From JBIOJM01 sp044450785 (lineage in GTDB: Bacteria > Planctomycetota > Planctomycetia > Isosphaerales > Isosphaeraceae): a DNA stretch of 64,000 bases. The position numbers and the translations under genes are program-made. The number at the start of each line of letters is the position of its first letter. Within the stretch, counting starts at the first letter, position 1. The stretch spans positions 1 through 64,000 of the forward strand of contig JBIOJM010000012.1 in the NCBI GenBank assembly GCA_044450785.1. The letters are read 5' to 3'. This document shows positions 53,061 to 61,095 of this stretch, one piece after another. The notes beneath the pieces are model-generated. The model worked only from the letters and a program-made list of their open reading frames with translations. It made no database searches and was not told where the DNA came from.

Positions 53061-54321
53061 CGCCGCCAGGCCCGATCCGCGGCCGCAGGCCGACCCGGTT
53101 TCCACGCGAGCCGCCAGGGTTATCCTCGCGCTGGGTCTCGCGGCAGTCGTCTCGGCCGCCCTCTGGGTGGCCTTCGCCGCGAAACGATCCGGGCCCGCGG
53201 CCCGACGATCCCGAGGGGTGAAGCTACTGACAGTCGATCGGCCGTTCCCGGCGGGAGGACGATTCGTGACCGACCCGTACGTCGGCCCCCAGGTCTGCTC
53301 GGAGTGTCACCCGGGCGAGGCCGCGCTCTATTCCCGGTCCGGACACGCCTCGACACTGCGACCGGTGGGCCGCGGGGTCGTATCGCGCCTGCTCGATGGG
53401 AGGACCATCGCCGATCCCGAGTCGCCGGGCATCCTCTGGAGCTACCGATTACGCGACGGTCAGTTGCACCTGGCGCGCAAGGAGCGGGGTCAGGTCGAGG
53501 AATGCATCCTTGAATATGCGTTCGGGTCGGGCCACCACGCCACGACGTTCGTGAGTGTGGTCGACCCCGAGATTCCGGCGATCCTCGAGCACCGGCTCAC
53601 CTACTACACGCAGGACGATACGTTTCGCATCACTCCCGGCCACAAGATGTTTCCGAAGCCGCCGGGGCTGACGTTCCACGGCAAAGTTCTCCCGCCCGAC
53701 GATGCACTGCGGTGTTTCCACTGTCACTCGACTGCGATTTCCGCCCGCGACGACCAGCGGATCGACGAGGAGACGATGATCCCCAACGTCTCGTGCGAGC
53801 GGTGTCACGGCCCGGGCCGGGCCCACGTCGCGGCGGCGCGACGGGGTGCTCCGGAGTCCGAGCTGTCGCTCCCCTTCGGTCCGGACCGTTGGTCCGCCAG
53901 CACCCTCCTGACCATGTGTGGGGCCTGCCACCGCCACCCGTCCCAGTCCGAGCCCGACATGATCCAGCCCGACGATACCCATCTGGCCCGTTTCCAACCG
54001 GTCGGGATCATGCAGTCCCGGTGCTATGTCGAAAGTGGCGGCTCCTTCAGTTGCGTGACCTGCCATGACCCGCACGCGCGGGTTTCCGCCGACCGCGAGT
54101 CGTACGAGGCGGTCTGTCTATCCTGTCACACTGCCCGCGGTCCCACCGCGGCGCCGGCCGGCACAAGCGCCCAGCCCGCCGAACTTACTCGTCCGGCGGG
54201 TACCCCCTGCCCCGTATCGCCGCGGAAAGGTTGCGTCGGATGCCACATGCCCCGAGTCGACGCGGGTCAGAACCTCCTCTTCCACGACCATTGGATCCGT
54301 ATCCGCAGGGGGAAAGGATGA
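53047..54321 (+). CDS. Heptahaem cytochrome c
   Basis: 424 aa from ATG 53047, inside the end of the TPR-VCBS gene (14-bp overlap). A signal-anchor (VILALGLAAVVSAALWVAF) precedes seven CxxCH motifs: CSECH (84), CFHCH, CERCH, CGACH, CVTCH, CLSCH and CVGCH. It aligns over nearly its whole length with the cytochrome at 48408, including the identical string RRGAPESELSLP and EECI-YAFGSGHHATTFVSV. Likely periplasmic electron carrier working with its operon partner. An ATG further upstream in the same frame would lie deep in the previous gene and is rejected. Confidence 0.88.
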   Translation: MARDDAARPDPRPQADPVSTRAARVILALGLAAVVSAALWVAFAAKRSGPAARRSRGVKLLTVDRPFPAGGRFVTDPYVGPQVCSECHPGEAALYSRSGHASTLRPVGRGVVSRLLDGRTIADPESPGILWSYRLRDGQLHLARKERGQVEECILEYAFGSGHHATTFVSVVDPEIPAILEHRLTYYTQDDTFRITPGHKMFPKPPGLTFHGKVLPPDDALRCFHCHSTAISARDDQRIDEETMIPNVSCERCHGPGRAHVAAARRGAPESELSLPFGPDRWSASTLLTMCGACHRHPSQSEPDMIQPDDTHLARFQPVGIMQSRCYVESGGSFSCVTCHDPHARVSADRESYEAVCLSCHTARGPTAAPAGTSAQPAELTRPAGTPCPVSPRKGCVGCHMPRVDAGQNLLFHDHWIRIRRGKG

Positions 54322-54327
54322 AGGATG

Positions 54328-54378
54328 AAGGATGAAGGATGAGTCGGATAGGATTTGTCTTACTCATCCTTCATCCTT
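54328..54378. terminator. Perfect 17-bp hairpin built on an AAGGATG repeat
   Basis: Left arm 54328-54344 and right arm 54362-54378 are exact reverse complements (core AAGGATGAAGGATGAGT), 17-nt loop. Three to four tandem AAGGATG units occur at 54314-54341. It directly follows the cytochrome stop and could terminate the operon; no T-run. Confidence 0.5.
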
Positions 54379-54515
54379 GGTGACCGTTCAGTCCCTTAAC
54401 CCTTCCACCGAAACGCCTCTCAAGCTGAAACGCGACAACGAGCAGGCTCAATTCCCATGGATGTCGTCCTCCTGCGCCCACCTGTCCGCGCCGACTTTAG
54501 CCCAGGCGATGCGCC

Positions 54516-54926
54516 TCACTCCGTTTCCGGCGGGTCTGACGGTACGGGGAGCCAAGGGTATCGGGCAGCGTGAGTGTATTTCTTTATCATCGCCTCGTGG
54601 TAGGCGATCCGTCGTGCCTGGCTCAACCGCCAGGACTTGAACGCCGGCGAGTCCTCCTCCGAAGGTGGCTCCCAGCCTGGAGGATGAAACGTCGCCCCCT
54701 GTGGGCGTGACTCATCAGGGTCGTCAGAAAACCAGAATTTCTCCCAAGCGGGGTCGGGGAAATTCTCCTCTTCGATTCCGAAGATCTCCCAAGCATGATG
54801 CCATGCGCGCTCGCTGAAGGTCGCGCGACGACGGCTCGTGATCACAAAGGCACCAAGGGCGATCCCGACAACCGCGACCACGACCAGCATCAACCGCACC
54901 GAGTACCGCACGCGGCGCATTCGCAT
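54516..54926 (-). CDS. Small single-pass membrane protein, planctomycete type
   Basis: 136 aa from ATG 54926 (or 54920). A basic start MRMRRVRYSVRLM leads into one helix (LVVVAVVGIALGAFVI). The rest is charged with WHHAWEIFGIEEENFPDPAW and the ending LSQARRIAYHEAMIKKYTHA, RYPWLPVPSD, a layout common in small planctomycete membrane proteins whose C-termini carry YHxxLxxKYxxAAxxPW. Function unknown. Convergent with the cytochrome operon. Confidence 0.65.
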   Translation of the reverse strand: MRMRRVRYSVRLMLVVVAVVGIALGAFVITSRRRATFSERAWHHAWEIFGIEEENFPDPAWEKFWFSDDPDESRPQGATFHPPGWEPPSEEDSPAFKSWRLSQARRIAYHEAMIKKYTHAARYPWLPVPSDPPETE

Positions 54927-55113
54927 GACCGGGGCGTCCTGCCGAATCTGATGTCTGAACCAACCGTTCCACGTCTCGGCATCGTCCCCCGTCGGACTGT
55001 CCGCGTCAACTCTGGATCACGCTTTGCCCTTTCCTACCGCCGCCGAGGCCACGTATAAAGTCTCGTTAATAATCCAGGGGTTACGTTAGCAAAGAAGGAA
55101 GCCGAGTTCCGGC

Positions 55114-55211
55114 GTTCCGGGGACACCATACCTGGGTTCCGGGGACACCATACCTGTTCCGGGGACACCATACCTGATTCATGCGTCGGCGTTCCGGTGA
55201 CGCCATATCTG
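55114..55211. repeat. REP-like direct repeats beside the transposase remnant
   Basis: A 21-bp unit GTTCCGGGGACACCATACCTG occurs three times exactly (55114-55134, 55136-55156, 55156-55176) and once degenerate (55191-55211). A 14-bp spacer-like segment ATTCrTGCGTCGGs also occurs twice, at 55177 and 55212. A further 14-bp tandem duplication CACCAAAGCTGCGT lies at 55258-55285. Apart from these, 54927-55287 shows no gene. Confidence 0.7.
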
Positions 55212-55287
55212 ATTCGTGCGTCGGGTTCTCGCTCCTGGGACGGGAAAAGGTGACAGCCACCAAAGCTGCGTCACCAAAGCTGCGTGT

Positions 55288-55718
55288 TGAGATTGCGGCC
55301 TTTCCTTCGCGAAACAGACGCCCAGTGTAGTCAACTAACAGGAGATAGCTCCCGACCGAGAGTCCATCAAACATGCCTTCACGGGACGAGTCCAACTGGC
55401 GTCGATCCTCGATCGGGCAGAGCCAGAGCGACTCCTCCAGACCTCCCGCCGCACCTGAACCCGCCACGCTCCCACATGCTGCCGCTTCGAGCCGAGCGGA
55501 TCGAGCCGCAGCAGCACGTGCAGATGATTGTCCATCACCGAGAATCCGCCGACGCCCACCGCGAAGACTTGTGCCAGTTCTTCCAGCCGATCTTCGATCC
55601 ACGCTTTGCGGTCAAACATCCCTTCAGCGAGCAGGAACGCCTGTCGGACACAGCGCGTCATGCAGTGATACCAGCGAGCCACCGACGTGTCAATTTGTTC
55701 GCGGCGAGCGATGGTCAT
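55288..55718 (-). pseudogene. Decayed IS200-like/REP-associated transposase
   Basis: From ATG 55718 (GGAG 8 nt upstream) the frame reads MTIARREQIDTSVARWYHC, FLLAEGMFDRKAW and VMDNHLHVLLRLDP, the HxH half of a Y1-type transposase. About 30 codons later, in another frame, comes the C-terminal block LEESLWLCPIEDRRQLDSS, REGMFDGLSVGSYLLLVDYT, RLFREGKAAIS. The central region with the DLNP motif is missing, so there is an internal deletion plus a frameshift, and the remainder of the C-terminus is lost. It is a different transposase subfamily from the one at 26227. Confidence 0.6.
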
Positions 55719-55888
55719 GAGTGCATCTCCTCTGGGGAATCGGTGTAGTATACAAAAAGACAATGGCGCTCGTCAAGAACGCATCTTTTCTTTCTTGATC
55801 GTCCCCTCGGGACTATTCATTCTCGCCGTGCAGCCGAGCCGGGCTTGCGATGCGTGTCCTTTGGCTCTTCAATGGCGAACCTACTGGC

Positions 55889-55918
55889 TTGACGAGGCGA
55901 ATCGAAGGCTCTTACGAT
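55889..55918 (+). promoter_or_regulatory. Candidate promoter of the ABC transporter operon
   Basis: TTGACG (55889-55894), 18 nt, TACGAT (55913-55918), 44 bp before the ATG at 55963. Sigma-70-like spacing; no operator was recognised. Confidence 0.4.
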
Positions 55919-55962
55919 GATGCGCACTGATTATTAATCGAATTGACTCAAGGAGATAATTC

Positions 55963-57042
55963 ATGGCCGGGCAGCGGTGGCGCGTCGTCTGGGTTCTGTT
56001 CCTGGCGGGGTTGCCCGCGGGCTGTGGCGGCGCGAACGACGACGGCGCGGGGGCATCGGCCGCGCCGAGGGCCTCGGCCGCCGGCAAGCCTGTCGTCTTC
56101 GTCGGTTTCGACGCGAGCGAGCCGCTGGTCGACGCCTTGCACCAGGGGAAGATCCAGGGACTGGTAGTTCAAAATCCCTTGCGGATGGGTGAGCAGAGCG
56201 TCAAGGAGATGGTCAAGCATCTCGAGAAACAACCGGTTGAAACCAAGGTCTCGACCGGTGAAACGCTGGTTACTCCCGAGAACATGAATGATCCCGATAT
56301 TTCCAAACTCATTCATCCTCCGCAGGTCGAGAATGCGAGTGGGTCGAGCCTTTCGGGAGTGAAGTCGAAGAAGTGGCGTGTGATCGTGATTCCCAAGGGG
56401 ACGACGCACGAATTCTGGAAAACGCTCCATGCCGGCGCGCTCAAGGCCGCCCAAGAGCTGGGGAACGTCGACGTGATCTGGCAGGGACCGCAGAAGGAAG
56501 ACGATCGCGTGGCGCAGATCTCGTTGGTCCAGAGTGCGATCGCCGCCGGAGTCGACGGAATCGTGCTGGCCCCGCTCGATGCGCGCGCGCTGGTCGAGCC
56601 GGTCGAGGCGGCGGTGGCCAAGGGAATACCGGTGCTGATCTTCGACTCGGCGCTGGAATCATCGAAGATGGTCAGCTACGTGGCCACGAACAACTACCAC
56701 GGCGGGGTCCTGGCCGCCGGACGGCTGGGCGAGCTGCTCAAGGGTGAGGGCAAGGTCATCCTGCTGCGGTACGCGGTCGGGTCGGAGAGCACGGAGCAGC
56801 GCGAGAAAGGATTCACTGACACGCTTACCAAGGATTTCCCCAGGATCACGTTGCTGTCGGACGGGGAATACGCCGGCCCAACATCGGATTCCGCGCAGCA
56901 GAAAGCGCAGAGCCTGGTCACGCGTTACCGCGGAGAGGTCGACGGGATCTTCTGCCCGAACGAATCGAGTACCTTCGGCATGCTGCGAGCCCTGGACGGA
57001 GCCGGGATGCTGGCAGCGCGGCCGGGACCTGGCGGGGGGTGA
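55963..57042 (+). CDS. Sugar-type ABC solute-binding lipoprotein, circularly permuted
   Basis: 359 aa. ATG 55963 has AAGGAG 7 nt upstream. Lipobox LPAGC (Cys21) makes it an envelope lipoprotein. The fold is the RbsB-like periplasmic-binding (Peripla_BP_4) type, but the order is changed. Residues about 42-120 (VVFVGFDASEPLVDALHQGK, IQGLVVQNPLRMGEQSV, TLVTPENM) correspond to the normal C-terminal segment. The normal N-terminal part (WRVIVIPKGTTHEFWKTLHA, VDGIVLAPLDARALV, YVATNNYHGGVLAA) starts only at about residue 137, and the protein ends with GIFCPNESSTFGMLRALDGA plus a short new tail. It should bind a sugar for the ATPase and permease encoded next. Confidence 0.8.
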   Translation: MAGQRWRVVWVLFLAGLPAGCGGANDDGAGASAAPRASAAGKPVVFVGFDASEPLVDALHQGKIQGLVVQNPLRMGEQSVKEMVKHLEKQPVETKVSTGETLVTPENMNDPDISKLIHPPQVENASGSSLSGVKSKKWRVIVIPKGTTHEFWKTLHAGALKAAQELGNVDVIWQGPQKEDDRVAQISLVQSAIAAGVDGIVLAPLDARALVEPVEAAVAKGIPVLIFDSALESSKMVSYVATNNYHGGVLAAGRLGELLKGEGKVILLRYAVGSESTEQREKGFTDTLTKDFPRITLLSDGEYAGPTSDSAQQKAQSLVTRYRGEVDGIFCPNESSTFGMLRALDGAGMLAARPGPGGG

Positions 57043-57049
57043 CCGACCT

Positions 57050-58555
57050 GTGCTCCTGGAAATGCGGGACGTCTCCAAGTCGTTCGGGGCGACGCGGGCG
57101 CTCGACGGCGTGTCGCTCGAGGTCGACGCGGGTGAGGTCCGGGCCTTGATCGGCGAGAACGGTGCGGGCAAGAGCACGCTGGTGAAGGTCCTCTCCGGGG
57201 CGCATCGGCCCGACACGGGCTCGATGATGCTCGCCGGGTCATCTTACGCACCCCGTGGTCCGCGGGATGCGCGGGCACGCGGCGTGGCCATGATTTATCA
57301 AGAGCTTGCCCTGGCGCCCCACCTGACGGTCGAGGCGAACATCATGCTCGGCCAGGAGCGCGTCCGGGCCGGGTTCATCCGGCGCGGCGCCCACCGCAAG
57401 GTCGTCACCGAGGCCCTGGCGCTGCTGGAACATCCCGACATCCGGCCCGAGGCGCGCGCCGGCGAGCTGGGCGTGGGCGCCCAGCAACTGGTCGAGGTGG
57501 CCAGGGCCTTGGTGTCGAACGCGCGGTTGATCGTGTTCGACGAACCGACCAGCACCCTCGCCGAGCGCGACGCCCTTCGCCTCTTCGAGATCATCGACCG
57601 GCTGCGCCGTCGCGGCCTCGCGATCGTTTACATCAGCCATTTTCTGGAGGAAGTCCGCCGGGTCGCCCAGACGTACACCGTGCTGAGGGACGGGCGCGCG
57701 GTCGCCGCGGGAGAGCTCGCCGGTACTTCCCTCAAGTCGATCATCACCGACATGGTGGGCCGCGACCTCGACGAGCTGTTTCCGCGCGTGCCGCATGCCC
57801 CGGGCGAATCGATCCTGGAGCTCGAGGACCTCCGCGTCCGGAAGACGGCAAGACCGGCGAGCCTGGTGGTCCGGCGCGGCGAGATCGTCGGCATCGCGGG
57901 CTTGGTCGGCGCGGGTCGGACCAGGCTCTTACGCGCCGTGTTCGGGCTCGAGCCGGTCGTCTCGGGACGGGTGCGCGTCCATCAGTTCAAGGGCGGTTTC
58001 GCACCGCCCGCGCTCCGGATCGCCCAGGGAGTCGGGCTTCTGAGCGAAGACCGCAAGACCGAGGGGCTGGCTCTCAGCCGCTCGATCGAAGACAACGTGA
58101 CCTACTCAGCGCTCGGGCGACACGCCCGCTGGGGCTGGCTTCGGCTCAAAGAGCGGCGCGGCGAAGTCGCCCGCTGGATCGCTCGGTTGCGGGTGAGCGC
58201 GTCTGGGCCCGGCCAGACCGTCGCCAGCCTCTCGGGCGGCAACCAGCAGAAAGTGGCCCTGGCCCGGCTGCTCCATCAGCAGGCCGACGTCCTGCTGCTG
58301 GACGAGCCGACGCGCGGCATCGACGTCGGCTCCAAGGCCGAGATTTATCGCTTGATCGGCGAACAGGCCGCACTCGGCAAGGCCATCCTGGTCGTCAGCT
58401 CGTATCTCCCCGAGCTGTTCGGGATCTGCGACCGGATCGCCGTCATGTCCCGCGGTGCCCTTTGCGAGGCTCGGCCCGTCTCTCTCTGGACTGAGCACGA
58501 AGTGATGGACGTCGCGACCCGCGGCGATTCGGACCGCTCCAGCGTCATCGGATAG
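57050..58555 (+). CDS. Sugar ABC transporter ATP-binding protein (RbsA/MglA-like)
   Basis: 501 aa. GTG 57050 is chosen, 7 bp after the previous stop with a G-rich site upstream; ATG 57062 is an alternative. Two fused nucleotide-binding domains. The first has Walker A GENGAGKST, Q-loop MIYQELALAP, a degenerate signature LGVGAQQLVEVARAL and Walker B LIVFDEPTS. The second has the usual altered P-loop GLVGAGRTRLL, signature LSGGNQQKVALARLL and LLLDEPTRGIDVG. This is the normal CUT2 (ribose/galactose class) architecture. It powers import together with the permease that follows 62 bp downstream. Confidence 0.9.
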   Translation: MLLEMRDVSKSFGATRALDGVSLEVDAGEVRALIGENGAGKSTLVKVLSGAHRPDTGSMMLAGSSYAPRGPRDARARGVAMIYQELALAPHLTVEANIMLGQERVRAGFIRRGAHRKVVTEALALLEHPDIRPEARAGELGVGAQQLVEVARALVSNARLIVFDEPTSTLAERDALRLFEIIDRLRRRGLAIVYISHFLEEVRRVAQTYTVLRDGRAVAAGELAGTSLKSIITDMVGRDLDELFPRVPHAPGESILELEDLRVRKTARPASLVVRRGEIVGIAGLVGAGRTRLLRAVFGLEPVVSGRVRVHQFKGGFAPPALRIAQGVGLLSEDRKTEGLALSRSIEDNVTYSALGRHARWGWLRLKERRGEVARWIARLRVSASGPGQTVASLSGGNQQKVALARLLHQQADVLLLDEPTRGIDVGSKAEIYRLIGEQAALGKAILVVSSYLPELFGICDRIAVMSRGALCEARPVSLWTEHEVMDVATRGDSDRSSVIG

Positions 58556-58617
58556 CTTCTCTCAGCGAGTCGTCATTCGTTCCTTCTCGTCTTCGCCAAC
58601 CTTGGAGCGGAACCGCC

Positions 58618-59679
58618 GTGGCCGCCAACCTCGAGGACGATCGCCAAGGGGCGCGGGGCATCGGGCTGCGCGGCAGCTTGCGCTGGGTCTGGGCGGTCTT
58701 CGGCCCGTTCCTGGGTCTGCTCTTGATCACTGCGCTGTTCGCCGTGCTGACCCGCGAATCACGCATGTTCCTCACCCCCTCCAACTGGCGAACGATCGCC
58801 GTGCAGTCGGTGATCGTCGGGACGGCCGCCCTGGGCATGACCATCATCATGATCGCCGGAGGAATCGACCTCTCGGCCGGCTCGACGGTGGCGCTCGTGA
58901 CCGTCGGCATCGCGTTGTTCGTGAAAAAAGTCGACCCCACCCTGTCCGAGTCGCTGCGCGACTTGAGGCTTGTTCTGCCGTTCGCTCTCCTCTTGGGGAT
59001 TGGGATCGGTGGTCTGTGCGGCGCGATCAACGGCTGCTTGATCGCCGGCTTACGGGTCGTTCCCTTCATCGTCACGCTCGGGACCTATACCGTTTATCGG
59101 GGATTGGCCAAGTGGCTGGCGTCGAGTACGACGGTCTATGTCCCGGGCGAGACCAAGCCGTGGTGGCTCAAAGGGATCCTCGCGGTCGACCCCGAACCGA
59201 GCTGGCTTCTCCTGGCGCCCGGCGTCTGGGTCCTGCTGGTTCTCTCCGTACTGCTTGCGCTCGTCCTGCGTTACAGTTTGCTGGGCCGCTACGCCTATGC
59301 GATCGGGTCGAACGAGGCGACCGCACGGCTCTGTGGGCTCAACGTGCCACGTATCAAGGTGGTGGTCTACGCTCTGGGCGGCCTGGCGATGGGGCTGGCC
59401 GGCGTCATGCAATTTACCTATCTGGGCGCGATTGGCGACCCAACCAGCGCCGAGGGGCTCGAGCTCAAGGTCATCGCGGCCGTCGTCATCGGTGGCGGTA
59501 GTCTCGGTGGCGGCGAGGGGACCGTCCTGGGTACCTTGATCGGCTGCCTCATCATGGCGGTACTGCAGAACGGCTGCGTCCATGCGGATATTCCGGACGC
59601 CAGCCGGGACATCTTCATCGGAATCATCATCATCGCCGCGGTGGCGCTCGATCGGGTTCGGCGACGCGGGGGTGTGTAA
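58618..59679 (+). CDS. Sugar ABC transporter permease (RbsC-like)
   Basis: 353 aa from GTG 58618, with TTGGAGCGG upstream. About ten membrane helices. Family motifs include GMTIIMIAGGIDLSAGSTVAL, GLCGAINGCLIAGLRVVPFIVTLGT, GRYAYAIGSNEATARLCGLNV and the IAAVVIGGGSLGGGEGTVLGT loop that contacts the ATPase. It forms the inner-membrane channel of the CUT2-type transporter with the two preceding genes. An in-frame ATG is absent near the start, supporting the GTG. Confidence 0.9.
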   Translation: MAANLEDDRQGARGIGLRGSLRWVWAVFGPFLGLLLITALFAVLTRESRMFLTPSNWRTIAVQSVIVGTAALGMTIIMIAGGIDLSAGSTVALVTVGIALFVKKVDPTLSESLRDLRLVLPFALLLGIGIGGLCGAINGCLIAGLRVVPFIVTLGTYTVYRGLAKWLASSTTVYVPGETKPWWLKGILAVDPEPSWLLLAPGVWVLLVLSVLLALVLRYSLLGRYAYAIGSNEATARLCGLNVPRIKVVVYALGGLAMGLAGVMQFTYLGAIGDPTSAEGLELKVIAAVVIGGGSLGGGEGTVLGTLIGCLIMAVLQNGCVHADIPDASRDIFIGIIIIAAVALDRVRRRGGV

Positions 59680-59690
59680 GGAGCGAGAAC

Positions 59691-59834
59691 ATGGCTGTCC
59701 TGCGTAGGAAGTCAAACTGGTTGGTCGCCGTCGCGATTGCGCTCAAAGCGTTGATCATCATTTCTCAGGCACCGGCGGTTTCACGCTCGCTTGAGGAAAC
59801 CATGCTTCTGTCCTGGCAATGTCGACGTCAGTGA
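59691..59834 (+). pseudogene. Short membrane-protein-like ORF at the end of the ABC operon
   Basis: ATG 59691 has a strong GGAG site 7 nt upstream and starts 11 bp after the permease stop. It encodes 47 aa beginning MAVLRRKSNWLVAVAIALKA with one hydrophobic stretch to ALIIIS. From residue about 23 the frame is antisense to the LRR gene and loses coding character. It looks like the surviving 5' end of a fourth operon gene; a genuine very small membrane protein is the alternative. Confidence 0.35.
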
Positions 59835-60690
59835 CGGCTGTCTGGGAGAGGTCCAAGCTTCGGAGGCTTGTGAGACCTCGCAGATACGGGAGGCCCGCGT
59901 CCGTCACTCTCGTGCGACCGAGCATTAACGACTGCACGTTCTTGGCACGCTTCAGATGAACCAGAGCGGAGTCGGTTATCCCGCTTCCGCGCAGGTCGAG
60001 GGTCTTCAGGTTCGGCAAGTCTGCGACATGCTGAAGAAACGACCCGGTAAGTTGTGGGTTGTTCTCCAGGTCGATTGTCTCCAGGCCCGTCAAATCTTTC
60101 AGGTAGGTCAACTGATCGTCGGTTACGGCCGTTTGGCTCAGATCGAGGAATCGCAACTTTCGTAGACCTCGAAGGTGCTTCAAGCCTGCGCCCGAGATAG
60201 GATTCCCCCGCAAGCCCAGCATTTGCAAGTCCGTCAGGTTCTTGAGATGTTCGAGCCCGGCGTCGGTAATGCGACCGCCGCCAAGCCACAGAATCTTCAC
60301 GTGACGCAGCCCTTCCAGGTGGACCAGATCGGCGTCCGTCGTGCGAGCGCGATGGCCTGACTTTTCTACATCTAAATCAACCACCACGACATGATGAAAG
60401 AAGTCGTCGTCGCCGAGCAACTGTTGCAGCCACACCGGACACCATGACTTACCGTCGGGAAGGCGTCGAGGCCAAACGGCGTCGTAGTCGTCGTAGTAAA
60501 TGGTGCCGCCGCGCGACCGGATCGCCTGAACCGCCAACCGTTGCTCTCGGGACTGGTGAATGCAACACTCCAGCCCCGCGCCGATAACGATCACAAGGGA
60601 CATCAGGGCCCGCACGCTGACTCGGAATCGGTACCGGCGCCTCGGCGGAATCCGACGATCACCAGGGATACTTGGCTGGATCTCAGTCAT
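59758..60690 (-). CDS. Leucine-rich-repeat membrane protein
   Basis: 310 aa from ATG 60690 (MTEIQPSIPGDRRIPPRRRY). A basic N-terminus and one helix (ALMSLVIVIGAGLECCIH) are followed by a linker and about eight ribonuclease-inhibitor-like LRR units of the planctomycete type, for example GRITDAGLEHLKNLTDLQML, AVTDDQLTYLKDLTGLETID and RVTDAGLPYLRGLTSLRSLD. It is probably an anchored protein-interaction module. Its 3' end overlaps the truncated ORF that follows the ABC operon, suggesting it was juxtaposed by rearrangement. Confidence 0.8.
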   Translation of the reverse strand: MTEIQPSIPGDRRIPPRRRYRFRVSVRALMSLVIVIGAGLECCIHQSREQRLAVQAIRSRGGTIYYDDYDAVWPRRLPDGKSWCPVWLQQLLGDDDFFHHVVVVDLDVEKSGHRARTTDADLVHLEGLRHVKILWLGGGRITDAGLEHLKNLTDLQMLGLRGNPISGAGLKHLRGLRKLRFLDLSQTAVTDDQLTYLKDLTGLETIDLENNPQLTGSFLQHVADLPNLKTLDLRGSGITDSALVHLKRAKNVQSLMLGRTRVTDAGLPYLRGLTSLRSLDLSQTAVTDVDIARTEAWFPQASVKPPVPEK

Positions 60691-61095
60691 GGCGGAAGTC
60701 AGAAGCAGGCGACGCGCAGGACGGCCAGCAGCTTCGCCATTCGCCCGGGCATCGCTCCGGCAACAATACTGTTCGTAACACAAGCTCCCGGTGTCCGAGC
60801 AGCGATCCTCCTATGGTTGGCAGCGCCTACGACATTTGTCAACACGCTCCACGTTCCGTGATCTTTACGGCCTGAGAGCCAAGTAACACCGTCTGTCGCA
60901 CGCGGTAGCCGTGGGACCTTCCTGATGTCCGCCAACACAAGCGCGGTTGGCTGGTAGGCATGCACGGAAACGAGCGGTAGTGACCGCGGCCCGGTCGGGA
61001 GACTCGCGCCCAGCGCGATTGCGGTCCATTCCCCGGCTGGCCACGGCGACTGCACAGCGGACGGACGACTTATACTTGTTAGACTGGCCGGCACC
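60691..61095. other. Divergent intergenic region without a clear gene
   Basis: 405 bp between the divergent LRR and membrane-protein genes. Open frames here are shadows with no ribosome-binding site or motif. It must hold both promoters, but I cannot place them with confidence. Confidence 0.5.

Noticed and set aside
55114..55225. Possible CRISPR array of 21-bp repeats
   Set aside because: Only four units, some directly abutting and one degenerate, with near-identical spacer segments; REP-like repeats beside a transposase remnant.
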